Assembly: GCF_020410765.1 (NCBI RefSeq) | Contig: NZ_CP084541.1 | Location: 1,979,001 to 2,043,000, forward strand | Origin: Streptomyces marincola | GTDB lineage: Bacteria > Actinomycetota > Actinomycetes > Streptomycetales > Streptomycetaceae | DNA: 64,000 bases | Direction: 5' to 3' | Shown here: piece after piece, positions 34,606-43,321 of the stretch | Layout of the letters: the number at the start of each line of letters is the position of its first letter | Numbering within the stretch: the first letter of the stretch is position 1 | Translations under genes and position numbers: made by a program | Notes under the pieces: generated by a model | The model's input: the letters and a program-made list of their open reading frames with translations, nothing else | Database searches by the model: none | Told to the model about the DNA's origin: nothing

Positions 34606-37263
34606 TCAGCGCACGTAGATGTCGGGCTGCGGCGGGCGGGTCATGCCGGCCCCGAGGAAGTAGCTCGGGTGGGGCGGCTGGTTGTAGGCGGTGTTCTGCC
34701 AGGCCAGCGCCACCCGGTACTGCGCGTCATGGGCCAGGGTGTGCAGCTTGGTAGTGGTCGGCGTGGTCGTGGCGTAGATACGCAGGGCGCTGTTGTCCGA
34801 GTGGCGCCAGATGACTTCCTCGCGCCAGTCGCCGAACAGATCGCCCGAGAGCACAGGGGTCGACTTGGTGCCGTTGCTGGAGGCCACACCGCTGCCGGTG
34901 AGCAGCCGGGTGTCGCCGCCGGTGCCGTACTTGTCGATCTGCGTGCCGTTGAGGAGTTCGCGCACGGGGTCGGCGTCCCACCAGACGAGGAAGTTGGCCG
35001 AGGAGGGGTTGCGGCCGACGTTGCCGCCGGAGGCGTTGCGGAGCTGGTTCATGTTCGGCCCGGAGCCCCAGAACTCCGCGCCGGGGTTGCCGGCGTGGAT
35101 GTCGCCGGCGACCCCGCGGCCCGGCCCTTCGTCTCCGCTGGTGGGGGTGCGGTGGATGACCGCGCCGGTGGCGGCATCGTGGAGGTCGGAGCCGGGCTGG
35201 TTGCCGGACTCGTGGATGGTGAACACCTCAAGTCCCGGGCGGGAGGGCACGAAGTCTCCCACGTGCAGGGCGTCGCCGTGGCCGAAGCCGGTGGCGTACA
35301 TGAGGGTGCCGTTGTCGTTGATGGTCGCGGAGCCGTACACGATCTCCTGGCGGCCGTCCGCGTCCACGTCCGCGATCGACAGCTGGTGGTTGCCCTGCCC
35401 GGCGGCGCGGGAGTTGCCCGAGGCGTTGGAGTCGAACGTCCAGCGCTTGGTCAGCTCCCCGTCGCGGAAGTCCCAGGCCGCGATCACCGCGCGGGTGTAG
35501 TAGCCCCGGGCCATGATCAACGAGGGCCGCTGGCCGTCCAGATACGCGGTTCCGGCCAGGAACCGGTCCACCCGGTTGCCGTAGTTGTCGCCCCAGGAGG
35601 CGACGTTGCCGCGCGGCGGGTCGTAGTCCACTGTGTCCATCGCGGCGCCGGTCAGGCCGTTGAACATGGTCAGGTACTCGGGACCGGCGAGGATGTACCC
35701 ACTGGAGTTGCGGTGGTCGGCACCGGCGTTGCCGATGACCGCTCCCTGCCCGTCGCGCGTGCCGTCGGCCGTCTTCATGGCCACCTCGGCCCGGCCGTCA
35801 CCGTCGTAGTCGTACACCTGGAACTGCGTGTAGTGCGCCCCGGCCCGGATGTTGCGGCCCAGGTCGATACGCCACAGCCGCTCGCCGCCCAGCCGGTAGG
35901 CATCGATATAGACGTTCCCCGTGGTGCCCGACTGGGAGTTGTCCTTGGCGTTGTTCGGGTCCCACTTCACGATCAGCTCGTACTGCCCGTCACCGTCCAC
36001 ATCCCCCGGGCTCGCCTCGACCGGCGTATAACCAGAACCAGGGCTCCGCAACGGAACATCCAGATAGTTCCCCCCGGTGAAACGCAACGACGGCTCCGAC
36101 GCCGGCTGCTCCACCCCGCCCACCACCGCGCGAACGGTGTACGAGGCGCCGGAAGGGGCCCCACTGTCCAAGTAGTTCGTGGAGTCGGTGACCGGCGAAC
36201 CGTTCACCCTCGTCCCGTCGCGGTACACGTTGAACGCCGTGTCATAGGTCTCGGTACCCAGCAACCGCCAGGAGACCAGGTTCCCGCTGCCGGAACGCAC
36301 CGACACCAGACCCCGGTTCAAATCCTCCATCTGCATGCCGTCACCCGGCGGGTCCGGGTTCTGGTCGTCGTCGAGCTGCGTGGCGGTCAGGCTGACCGGG
36401 TCGAGGCCGGGCGCCGAGGCCGTGAACGTGGCCGCGCCGCTGCCCGTGGCCGCGGCGGCGATGGTGACGGGCCGCGCGGTGCCCCAGTTCGACGGGGTGA
36501 ACGTCAGGGCCGAGGGGCCGCTGACGGAGAGGCCTGTGTTGCCGCTCGTGCGGGCCACCGTGACGGTGACGTCGCTCGCTGGCCTGGCGCTCAGCCGGAG
36601 GTTGAACGTGCCCGTGGTGCCCCGCGCCAGGGTCAGCGACGAGGGCGAGGCGACAATGGCGACCTCGTCGGCCGGCGGCTCGTCCTCGCCGCAGGCGACG
36701 CCGTTCACCGTGAAGCTCGTCGGCGCCGTGTTGACACCCGTGTAGGTGAAGTTGGCGCCGGCCGTCACCGTGGCGCCCGGGGCCAGGCTGCCGTTCCACG
36801 ACTCGCTGGCGACGGTGACGGTCCGGCCGGACTGCGACCAACGGCCGCTCCAGCCTTCCTGAAGGCGCTGGTCACCGGCGTACTGGTACGACAGCGACCA
36901 GTTCGACGCCGCCGCGTCACCGGTGTTCCGGATCGCGACCTCGGCCGTGAAGCCCGTTCCCCAGTCGTTGACCGCGTAGCCCACCTCGCAGGCGAACGCC
37001 GCCGCGTGCGCGGTCCCGTTGAGTCCCGTGATCAGCGTCAGCGGGAGGGCCGCGGCCACCAGCGCGGCGACCCGCCCCCGGCGGTGCGAGCCCCGGCGCC
37101 CGCCACCGGACAGCCGGGAGAACGGTCGTGCCGATGCGGCAACGCGCCGGGCGTTCGATCGCCGGGCGGCGGACGCGCGTAACGGGGCGGCTTCGCCGCT
37201 GGGTGGCCCGACCTGCGAAGACGTTGGTGTTCCGCGCGCTCGGCGCGAACCTCGAAGAAACAT
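34606..37263 (-). CDS. Rhamnogalacturonan lyase (PL11) with CBM2
   Basis: An 885-residue secreted lyase that cleaves the rhamnogalacturonan I backbone of pectin. The ATG at 37263 follows GAAGGAG. The signal has an unusually long Arg-rich lead (residues 1-62), then VAALVAAALPLTLITG and a cut after AHA (about 87). A CBM2 cellulose-binding module follows (about 90-190, CEVGYAVNDWGTGFTAE, VNGVACG), then an Ig-like linker domain (about 195-285). The PL11 beta-propeller fills 290-885 (EDLNRGLVSVRSGSGN, WRLLGTETYDTAFNVYRDG, DVDGDGQYELIVKWDP, YDYDGDGRAEVAMKTADG). Two LacI-type operators precede it, one being a CebR box, so cellulose-derived sugars probably help induce it. Confidence 0.95.
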   Translation of the reverse strand: MFLRGSRRARGTPTSSQVGPPSGEAAPLRASAARRSNARRVAASARPFSRLSGGGRRGSHRRGRVAALVAAALPLTLITGLNGTAHAAAFACEVGYAVNDWGTGFTAEVAIRNTGDAAASNWSLSYQYAGDQRLQEGWSGRWSQSGRTVTVASESWNGSLAPGATVTAGANFTYTGVNTAPTSFTVNGVACGEDEPPADEVAIVASPSSLTLARGTTGTFNLRLSARPASDVTVTVARTSGNTGLSVSGPSALTFTPSNWGTARPVTIAAAATGSGAATFTASAPGLDPVSLTATQLDDDQNPDPPGDGMQMEDLNRGLVSVRSGSGNLVSWRLLGTETYDTAFNVYRDGTRVNGSPVTDSTNYLDSGAPSGASYTVRAVVGGVEQPASEPSLRFTGGNYLDVPLRSPGSGYTPVEASPGDVDGDGQYELIVKWDPNNAKDNSQSGTTGNVYIDAYRLGGERLWRIDLGRNIRAGAHYTQFQVYDYDGDGRAEVAMKTADGTRDGQGAVIGNAGADHRNSSGYILAGPEYLTMFNGLTGAAMDTVDYDPPRGNVASWGDNYGNRVDRFLAGTAYLDGQRPSLIMARGYYTRAVIAAWDFRDGELTKRWTFDSNASGNSRAAGQGNHQLSIADVDADGRQEIVYGSATINDNGTLMYATGFGHGDALHVGDFVPSRPGLEVFTIHESGNQPGSDLHDAATGAVIHRTPTSGDEGPGRGVAGDIHAGNPGAEFWGSGPNMNQLRNASGGNVGRNPSSANFLVWWDADPVRELLNGTQIDKYGTGGDTRLLTGSGVASSNGTKSTPVLSGDLFGDWREEVIWRHSDNSALRIYATTTPTTTKLHTLAHDAQYRVALAWQNTAYNQPPHPSYFLGAGMTRPPQPDIYVR

Positions 37264-37307
37264 GACGGCTCCTTCCGATGAGACGAGAGACCCACCCGAC
37301 GCCCGAA

Positions 37308-37319
37308 TGAAACGTTTCA
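37308..37319 (-). promoter_or_regulatory. LacI-family operator candidate TGAAACGTTTCA
   Basis: A perfect 12-base palindrome with a central CG, 45 bp upstream of the rhamnogalacturonan lyase start. This form is typical of LacI-family sites of carbohydrate genes. The regulator is not in the window. Confidence 0.75.
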
Positions 37320-37362
37320 CAACCTCCGTGCGAGAAAGGCCGGGAAACGAGCGGGGAAGGTG

Positions 37363-37376
37363 TGGGAGCGCTCCCA
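37363..37376 (-). promoter_or_regulatory. CebR box TGGGAGCGCTCCCA
   Basis: A perfect 14-base palindrome identical to the known CebR binding site that controls cello-oligosaccharide uptake and cellulase genes in Streptomyces. It lies 100 bp upstream of the CBM2-bearing rhamnogalacturonan lyase gene. The CebR regulator is not encoded in the window. Confidence 0.88.
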
Positions 37377-37534
37377 AAGAGTAGGGACGGTTCCGGCCCC
37401 CCACAAGACATCTGCACCCGGAACCTGCAACGAGCCCGCACGAAACGCACCGCCGCCCGCCGTTCGCATCCCTGAGCCGCACGCCCGGACGCGGAAGGGG
37501 TCTTGCGGGCGGAACGAGCCGACCTTCACGACCC

Positions 37535-38119
37535 TCAGCCGCCGCCACCGGGATCGGTCTCCCGGGCGCCCGTAACGATCGCACGCAACTCATCACTCCA
37601 CCCCTGCGGCGCCACGAGCGATGGACTCTCCTGCGTCACTTCGATACGGGAGTCCATCGTTTCGTCGGCTTCCATGAACCGCACGTGGAACCTCCGTTCC
37701 GGACATGCCACCGCGAGCCTGGCACTCCACGTCTGAACCAGTATCAATCCCAGCTCGCGGTTCGCAGCTCCGACCAGTTCCGCCGGTCCCCTTTCCTGTC
37801 GAAATATGTGGGCGACCTCGAACCTGTTGAAGCTGTCAACGGCACCTGTCCACGACATCGGCGCCCAGCCCCTACCTGACACGGGTGTCCGTAGACGTTC
37901 CCTGATGTACTGCTCGTCGGCACCCCAGAGCCCCAGGAACACAGCTCCCTCCACTTGCAGGATCTTCGGCCAGAAGAGCCGGGAGTACACGAGGGCTTGC
38001 ACCGAATCGCCCAGTTCACTCGCATACGCGACCGGGTCGAGAAAGCCCACGCCCGGAAAAGCCCGCAGCAGAATCCGACCCACCGCGACATCCTCGCGCG
38101 ACGCTTTTCGGTTATTCAT
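37535..38119 (-). CDS. Hypothetical protein
   Basis: A 194-residue soluble protein starting at ATG 38119 (MNNRKASREDVAVGRILLRA). It is less GC-rich than its neighbours. Motifs include FPGVGFLDPVAYASELGDSV, FWPKILQVEGAVFLGLWGAD and GLILVQTWSARLAVACPERR, giving an alpha/beta pattern with no recognised active site. No signal peptide or membrane segment. The longer frame to 38281 would overlap the TetR gene antisense-free but lacks a ribosome-binding site. Function unknown; it may be acquired DNA, judging from its base use. Confidence 0.65.
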   Translation of the reverse strand: MNNRKASREDVAVGRILLRAFPGVGFLDPVAYASELGDSVQALVYSRLFWPKILQVEGAVFLGLWGADEQYIRERLRTPVSGRGWAPMSWTGAVDSFNRFEVAHIFRQERGPAELVGAANRELGLILVQTWSARLAVACPERRFHVRFMEADETMDSRIEVTQESPSLVAPQGWSDELRAIVTGARETDPGGGG

Positions 38120-38154
38120 AGCGGATCGCTTCGGATCGCCGTGATAGCGCACCG

Positions 38155-38784
38155 TTAGGGCGTGCCCGTGAGGTTGCCCATGATGGCGTAGAGCTGTTCC
38201 GGGGTCAGTGGGGCGGCGGGCAGCGGATGGGCGGCTTCGGTGCGCAGGCCGTCGAGCATGAAGGCGACACCGCGGCGCCACACGTCGGGGGCGGTGTCCT
38301 TGGCGGCGCGGGCCAGCAGGGCGTTGGCGCTGAGGATGAACAGCAGGTCCTCGCCGGTGAAGTCCGGGCGCAGGGCGCCGGCCCGCTGGGCCCGTTCGAT
38401 GATGCTCCCGGCGTCACGGTGGCATCGTGCGCAGACGGCCATCAGGCGTTCGGCGGCGGGGTAACGGCCGCTGATCACGTCATTGATCGCGGGGTCGGTG
38501 GCCTGGAGCTCGCCGAGCTTCTCGATGTAGTGGGCGAACCCGTCCCAGGCGTCCTCGGCGGCCAGGGCCTGCTCGGCGACCTCACCGAGGCGCTGCGCGG
38601 CCAGGTCGGCGACCACCTCGTCGATCAGCGCCTCGCGGCTGCCGAAGAGGTTGTACAGGGTGCCGTGGCTCACGCCCGCCCGCCGGGCGATCTCCTTGAG
38701 CGGGGCGTTCAACCCGCGCTCGCTGAACAGTTCGGCCGCCGCTGCCCGCAGCTTCTCCGCGTTGCGCCGTGCGTCGGCTCGCAT
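38155..38784 (-). CDS. TetR family transcriptional regulator
   Basis: A 209-residue repressor. The helix-turn-helix reads FSERGLNAPLKEIARRAGVS then HGTLYNLFGSREALIDEV, a standard TetR DNA-binding domain; the helical ligand domain follows, ending in LTPEQLYAIMGNL. It diverges from an SDR gene 146 bp away and probably controls it. An inverted repeat with arms TCAACTT / AAGTTGA sits between them. Confidence 0.93.
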   Translation of the reverse strand: MRADARRNAEKLRAAAAELFSERGLNAPLKEIARRAGVSHGTLYNLFGSREALIDEVVADLAAQRLGEVAEQALAAEDAWDGFAHYIEKLGELQATDPAINDVISGRYPAAERLMAVCARCHRDAGSIIERAQRAGALRPDFTGEDLLFILSANALLARAAKDTAPDVWRRGVAFMLDGLRTEAAHPLPAAPLTPEQLYAIMGNLTGTP

Positions 38785-38857
38785 CCGGCATTCCTCCTGG
38801 TCGTGTACTCGCCATCCATGGTCGCATTCTCACCCCACTCGCAACTTGACCCCTCTA

Positions 38858-38890
38858 TCAACTTGCATGTACCTTCGAGCCAGAAGTTGA
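38858..38890. promoter_or_regulatory. Inverted repeat TCAACTT-N19-AAGTTGA
   Basis: Perfect 7-bp arms 19 bp apart in the divergent TetR/SDR gap; a further CAACTTG occurs at 38842-38848. The region is clearly A/T-richer than the surroundings. Possible TetR binding site and overlapping promoters. Confidence 0.45.
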
Positions 38891-38930
38891 CCACCGGGTC
38901 AGCATAACTTCGGAGCAAGAGGAGCACACC

Positions 38931-39707
38931 ATGTCGAAGGTGATCGCCGTCTTCGGTGCCGGTATCGGGCTTGGCGCGTCCGTCGCCCGACGGTTCGGCC
39001 GGGAAGGTTTCCGCGTCGCGCTGGTGGCCCGCCGCAAGGACCGTTTGGACGCGCTGGTCGCCCAGCTCGCCGATGAGGGCATCGAGGCTGCGGCCTTCCC
39101 CGCCGACCTATCCGACCCCGCGGGCGTCCCCGAGCTGATCGACGCCATCTGCGGCCACTTCGGCCGTATCGACGTCGTCGAGTATTCCCCGATCAATGGC
39201 GACACGGCCTTCACCCCGGCCGCGCAGCTGGACGCGGCCACCCTTCAGCGCCTCGTGCCGCTCCTGCTGCTCACCCCGGTGGAGGTGGCCCGCGCCGTGC
39301 TGCTGGAGATGACCGAGCGCGGCGACGGCGCCTTCCTCATGACCACCGGCTACTCGGCCGCCCAGCCCGTACCCCACCTGAGCGGCCCGGGCCCGGTCAT
39401 GGCCGCCGCGCGGAACTGGCTGTACTCCCTGAACGCGGAACTGGCCGGCACGGGCGTCTACGCCGGCACCCTCACCGTTGCCGCGCTGGTCCTCAACAGC
39501 GAGGCCGCCGAGCAGGCGATCGCCAGCCAGGACGCGCCGGCGCCGGACGGCGACTTCGCGGGCGTCCCCACCGTGCACCCGGACCAACTCGCCGAGCGCT
39601 ACTGGGACATGTACACCACGCGCGACCGCGTCGAGCTGGCGCACCCGGTGGAGCTGACCCCTGTCCCCGCGTCCGCGTGGAGCCCCCAGGACGACGCCCA
39701 CGCGTAA
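38931..39707 (+). CDS. SDR-family oxidoreductase without the usual Tyr-Lys pair
   Basis: A 258-residue short-chain dehydrogenase-like protein. The N-terminal nucleotide-binding motif is FGAGIGLGASVARRFG, followed by RRKDRLDALVAQL and FPADLSDPAG. At the place of the catalytic YxxxK it reads SGPGPVMAAARNW, with neither Tyr nor Lys, a variant I recall from a subgroup of SDR-like proteins. It may bind NAD(P) without being a classic dehydrogenase. AGGAG precedes the ATG at 38931. It diverges from a TetR regulator that is its likely repressor. Confidence 0.85.
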   Translation: MSKVIAVFGAGIGLGASVARRFGREGFRVALVARRKDRLDALVAQLADEGIEAAAFPADLSDPAGVPELIDAICGHFGRIDVVEYSPINGDTAFTPAAQLDAATLQRLVPLLLLTPVEVARAVLLEMTERGDGAFLMTTGYSAAQPVPHLSGPGPVMAAARNWLYSLNAELAGTGVYAGTLTVAALVLNSEAAEQAIASQDAPAPDGDFAGVPTVHPDQLAERYWDMYTTRDRVELAHPVELTPVPASAWSPQDDAHA

Positions 39708-39811
39708 CCGGCGCCTTGTGCGGGCCCCTTCGCTGGAACTCGCCCGCGCCGCCAGGCCGACTCCACCACGACCGCCACTCGCCAGGTCCCGCTGGTGGAG
39801 CGCCGACGAAG

Positions 39812-39880
39812 AACCGGGACACTGACCATGGACCGCATCTTTCACAGCTGGACCGGCCGAGCGGCGGGCGCGGGGAGGCG
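39812..39880 (+). pseudogene. Integrase 3'-end relic
   Basis: ACTGACCATGGACCGCATCT and the bases around it match the end of the integrase relic at 43757-43810 (LTMNRIFQR followed by a CCGAGCGG stretch). Nothing else of the gene remains here. It is the more decayed of two copies. Confidence 0.6.
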
Positions 39881-40013
39881 GACGACGGTTCGACGGGGGA
39901 ACGGCCGCAAGAGGCGGACGGCTGCACGCCACGTTCCAGGGGCCCGCGTCCCGGGGTGAGGGCGTCAGTCACTCAGTCGGACCCCCGGCGGCCCTCTTCC
40001 GGACGGGGGCCTG

Positions 40014-40059
40014 GGGAGCCAACGAGAACTGGATTCCTGACCTCTTGCGCGCCTTGCGA
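40014..40059 (-). repeat. Decayed tRNA 3'-half / attachment-site copy
   Basis: The block shares GACCTCTTGC and the flanking order with the tRNA-like block at 43948-43993, but the T-stem is broken by substitutions. It follows an integrase 3'-end relic in the same order as the better copy, so it is probably an old attachment site. Bases 40060-40224 hold nothing recognisable. Confidence 0.5.
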
Positions 40060-40224
40060 TCAGGACCACGCACCACCAGCCGCACCAGCCATCCGACCAG
40101 CACGCTCCACAGCATCCGCGGCAAGGGCCGCGACAGCGGCCGAACCCCGTCCGGAACGGTTCCCTTCCGCTGATGCGCCGCGGGCCCGGGGCCCGAGCGC
40201 GGACGTCGACGGGTCCGCGGCCCG

Positions 40225-40560
40225 TCAGATGACCGCCTTCTCCTCGGTGACCATCACGGCCACCGAATCCATGTCGATGAAACGCGCTTCATCGGGATTG
40301 ACCAGCGTCCGGTAGTTCTCGGAGGCGAAGAAGGCATCGTGGTCCGCCCAGTCCTCGAACCAGATCTCCGTCAGGCCGTCGTAGGCCCGGGGCGGGTAGT
40401 TCGCGGCGGGGACCGGGTGGGACACCCTGTACTTGCGCACGTAACGCGCCGCCTCAGGGATGGACGTGAACAGCGGCGCGTGCCGCTCCCGGTGGTGCTC
40501 GACGAACTCCTCGTACGGCATTCCCTCGACACGGTTGATCATGAAGATGAGCTTCAGCAT
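40225..40560 (-). CDS. EthD-like (dimeric alpha-beta barrel) small protein
   Basis: A 111-residue protein: LKLIFMINRVEGMPYEEFVE, HHRERHAPLFTS, RKYRVSHPVPA, then DGLTEIWFEDWADHDAFFAS. This is the EthD/ferredoxin-like alpha-beta barrel pattern, found in proteins linked to degradation or polyketide-type chemistry; few have a proven activity. The ATG at 40560 lies 6 nt after the -10 of a MerR-type promoter, giving a leaderless transcript. It diverges from the MerR gene at 40631. A 5'-truncated near-copy lies at 63169-63411. Confidence 0.85.
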   Translation of the reverse strand: MLKLIFMINRVEGMPYEEFVEHHRERHAPLFTSIPEAARYVRKYRVSHPVPAANYPPRAYDGLTEIWFEDWADHDAFFASENYRTLVNPDEARFIDMDSVAVMVTEEKAVI

Positions 40561-40566
40561 GGCGCT

Positions 40567-40598
40567 AACCTAAAAGTTGACACCCATGTCAAGGGCAA
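40567..40598 (-). promoter_or_regulatory. MerR-type promoter of the EthD-like gene
   Basis: On the minus strand -35 TTGCCC (40598-40593) and -10 TAGGTT (40572-40567) are 20 bp apart. A perfect dyad TTGACA-TGGG-TGTCAA (40592-40577) fills the spacer. This is the textbook layout for activation by a MerR protein, and a MerR gene starts just beyond it on the other strand. Confidence 0.82.
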
Positions 40599-40630
40599 GT
40601 GCACGAGCGGTCAGCGCGGGGGAGTTCGGC

Positions 40631-41005
40631 ATGCGGATCGGTGAACTGTCCGCCCGCACCGGTGCCAGCCCCCGCTCGCTGCGCTACTACGAGGCACAGG
40701 GCCTCCTCGCCAGCTCCCGATCACCCAGCGGACAGCGCCACTACAACGAGGAGCACATCCAACGCGTGCGCCTCGTACAGGCGTTCCTGGCAGCAGGCGT
40801 GCCCAGCGCCACCATCGCCGAAATGGCACCCTGCATGTCCGAACCGACCCAGGACAGAGCACGGCAGGCACTGGAGATCCTGGGCCGCGAACGGGCCCGG
40901 CTGTCCGAGGCCATCGACGACCTCCTCACCGCCAGAACCGCGCTCGACCACCTCATCGACGACAACCACGCCTACCTGGCACGGTCGGCGGACGACGCTC
41001 CCTGA
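40631..41005 (+). CDS. MerR family transcriptional regulator
   Basis: A 124-residue regulator. The winged helix starts MRIGELSARTGASPRSLRYY, followed by EAQGLLASSRSPSGQRHYNE and the long dimerisation coiled coil (QALEILGRERARLSEAIDDL). No Cys-rich metal site is present at the C-terminus, so it is not a metal or SoxR-type sensor. The ATG at 40631 is chosen because GGGGGAG lies 7 nt upstream. It diverges from the EthD-like gene, whose promoter carries a matching dyad. Confidence 0.93.
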   Translation: MRIGELSARTGASPRSLRYYEAQGLLASSRSPSGQRHYNEEHIQRVRLVQAFLAAGVPSATIAEMAPCMSEPTQDRARQALEILGRERARLSEAIDDLLTARTALDHLIDDNHAYLARSADDAP

Positions 41006-41040
41006 CCGACAACGTTCGGATCAACGCGCGGCCAGGCGCC

Positions 41041-41640
41041 TCAGTCGACAACACGAACCGGAGCAGCGAGCAGGCGGTGTCGATGGCGGTCGTGGCGGCC
41101 TGCGGTGATGCGGTGATGCGGTGATGCGGTGATGCGGTGGAAAGCGTCGGTTCGTTCTCGACCTGGGCGGCCTCGCGGGCCTACGGAGCGACCGCGTCCG
41201 TGGTCAGGGCCCCTGCCCGCAGAGCCGTCGCCAGGCCCCGACGAGGTGTTCATGCGCGATGTGCAGAACCAGCAGCAGCACCTCGATCAGCGCCCGAATG
41301 CCCTCCGTATCGCCGTGGGCCTCGACCGCCGCCGCCCACACGCGTCATGGATCGGGGTGCACTCGCCCGAGGAACGGGCCTGCTCCAGCGCGGTCGCGCC
41401 GGGGAAAGCGCCCGGCTCGCGAACCAGAGCTTCGAGGCAGTGGTCCAGACCCAGGCGGCAGCCGCCCTTCGCGATCAGCCGCTCGTGCCGAGCAGCCTCC
41501 ACGTTCTCGTTGTGCACCACCAGGTGAGAGGCGTGCAGCAGCACCCTGACCCGCTCGCCGATCAGTCTCACCGGCGCGGGAGTTCGCCAGGAACAAGGCC
41601 GCGTCGAGAGCGGCGAGACGTTCCACAGCCGCGCGCCGCC
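41041..41640 (-). pseudogene. IS21-family IstA transposase relic
   Basis: The minus strand, read across several frameshifts and one TAG, gives segments typical of the C-terminal part of IstA: RLIGERVRVLLHASHLVV, ARHERLIAKGGCRLGLDHCL, EALVREPGAFPGATALEQAR, AHGDTEGIRALIEVLLL, HIAHEHLVG and AGALTTDAVAP. The catalytic N-terminal part and istB are missing. A short tandem GATGCGGTG repeat at about 41107-41148 interrupts it. The rest of the gap to 41766 holds nothing I recognise. Confidence 0.75.
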
Positions 41641-41766
41641 TTCGGACCGGCGGCGCGTGAGCCTCGCCGTCCAGCACCGGACCACCCGCTGAACCTCCGC
41701 CCTACCGCGCCGGGGCGGAGGGGCGCGCCCGGAGCCGGGCGTTGCCACCCGCCTGCGGGGCCGGTT

Positions 41767-43026
41767 TCATCCGTGCGGGGGGTATGCCGCACCGCCGGCG
41801 ATCAGCGCGCGGATGTGGTCCGCGCTCGCCAGGGCTCCGTCCTCGCCCACCGCCTCGCGTGCCAGCTCGGCGGCGCGGTCACGCAGCCCGGCCGACTGCA
41901 AGCAGGCGCGCACGGCCTCGCGCACGCTCCGGGGCGTGAGCCGATGGGGCGAGAGCTGGACCGCGTTGCCGTAGCGGACGCAGGCCGCCACGTTGTAACG
42001 CTGCTCGAACTGGAGGGGGACGCCGACGAAGGGCTTCCCCGACAGACACGCGGTCTGCACCGTGCCCTGACCGCCGTGAATGACGGAGAGGTCGATGAAC
42101 GGGGCGAGCCTGTGCGCGGGAAGGAGGTCGGTGACGTGCACGTTGCCCGGGACCGCCGCGAGGTCGGCGGGCCCGAGGTACTGGCGCACCGGGGCGAGCA
42201 CCTCGACGGGGCAGTCCGCGAGGGCCGCCAGGAGGCGGAGGAGCAACCGCCGGTTCCCCGAGCTGCCCAGGGCCAGGTACACCACGGGGCGCCGGCCGTT
42301 CGCCAGGTCCTTCACCCGGTCGGGGACGTCCCCCGGCAGCCGCGCGTAGATCGGGCCCACCAGCCCGTAGTTCGGGGGCAGCTCGGGCGCGCGGGCGCCG
42401 TGGAGGGCGCGCAGCTCGGTGATGAGGTTCACGTCGGCGTCCAGGGCGGCCAGGGTCTGCCGTGGCAGGCGGACACCGAACTCGCCGGGGACGGTGCGGA
42501 AGGCACGGGGCTTGAAGGTCAGGCGCGGCGCGACCGACCGCACGAGCCCGGCGGCGATCCTGTTGGCGGCGCGCCCCGCGGCGCGGCCGTCGGGCAGCAC
42601 GGGGAAACTGCTCGTCCGGGACAGATGCGGCAGGGAGTAGGCGAACGGCTTGGCGTGGACCAGGGGCAGGCCGCTTGCCCTGGCGGAGATGAACGTGCTG
42701 AGGGTGGTGCCGATCACCACGGCGTCGGCGCCGAAGGACTCGAAGACCGCCATCTCGCTGCGCACGCGCGCCCGGATGACCGATTCCGTGAACGGGTGCC
42801 GCAGAGCGCGCCCCTGGTCCACCTTGATCAGTTGCCGTCCGTCGGACGCGCTCAGCTCGGGGGACAGCATCCTGAAGGCGAACCCCGCCTCCTCCACGAG
42901 CGGGGCGTACACCCGGGAGTAGCCGGTGAAGAGGACATCGGCTTCCGGCAGGTGCCGGGCGATCTCGATGGCGCGCGTCGTTTCGGCGAGGTTGAACGTC
43001 TCGGGCGCGAAAACGACCCTGCTCAC
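41767..43026 (-). CDS. GT1-type glycosyltransferase (MGT/UGT-like)
   Basis: A 419-residue glycosyltransferase with the GT-B fold. The N-terminal acceptor domain starts VVFAPETFNLAETTRAIEIA. The nucleotide-sugar domain has VVYLALGSSGNRRLL and the UGT signature HGGQGTVQTACLSGKPFVGV followed by PLQFEQRYN (about residue 334 on). Such enzymes glycosylate small molecules such as macrolides. The GTG at 43026 follows GGAAAGGTGAT. It lies alone between an IS relic and an integrase relic, so it may be cargo of a former mobile element. Confidence 0.92.
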   Translation of the reverse strand: MSRVVFAPETFNLAETTRAIEIARHLPEADVLFTGYSRVYAPLVEEAGFAFRMLSPELSASDGRQLIKVDQGRALRHPFTESVIRARVRSEMAVFESFGADAVVIGTTLSTFISARASGLPLVHAKPFAYSLPHLSRTSSFPVLPDGRAAGRAANRIAAGLVRSVAPRLTFKPRAFRTVPGEFGVRLPRQTLAALDADVNLITELRALHGARAPELPPNYGLVGPIYARLPGDVPDRVKDLANGRRPVVYLALGSSGNRRLLLRLLAALADCPVEVLAPVRQYLGPADLAAVPGNVHVTDLLPAHRLAPFIDLSVIHGGQGTVQTACLSGKPFVGVPLQFEQRYNVAACVRYGNAVQLSPHRLTPRSVREAVRACLQSAGLRDRAAELAREAVGEDGALASADHIRALIAGGAAYPPHG

Positions 43027-43099
43027 GTGGGATCACCTTTCCAACGGCCCCGTCGGAACCGTCCTGTTCCCGAAAGCTAGTAGAGGCGGTGAAAAGCAG

Positions 43100-43321
43100 T
43101 CAAGCAAGCCCCGAGCACGCTGACCTCGCTCTTCGTGCCTCACGGTCAGCCGGGCGCTCCCCGAGCGAATCACCGCCCCAGGCCGCGCCCGGATCGATCC
43201 CCATGAAGCCGGGGGTGTCCACGATGATGCGCCTGCGGTTCGGATCGTTCTTGAGCTTCGACAGCACTCCGACCTCTCCCCCGCGTGACGAGGCAAAGGA
43301 CGCCCACACGCCGATCCGCCC
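43100..43321 (-). other. Unassigned fragment before the integrase relic
   Basis: The minus strand reads LSKLKNDPNRRRIIVDTPGF in one frame, which has the look of part of an NTPase or partition-type protein, but no start, Walker A or second motif is present. It is probably a broken gene piece at the junction with the integrase fragment. Confidence 0.3.

Noticed and set aside
40046..40224. A second EthD-associated gene downstream of 40225
   Set aside because: No frame with coding character; only remnants of the attachment-site region.
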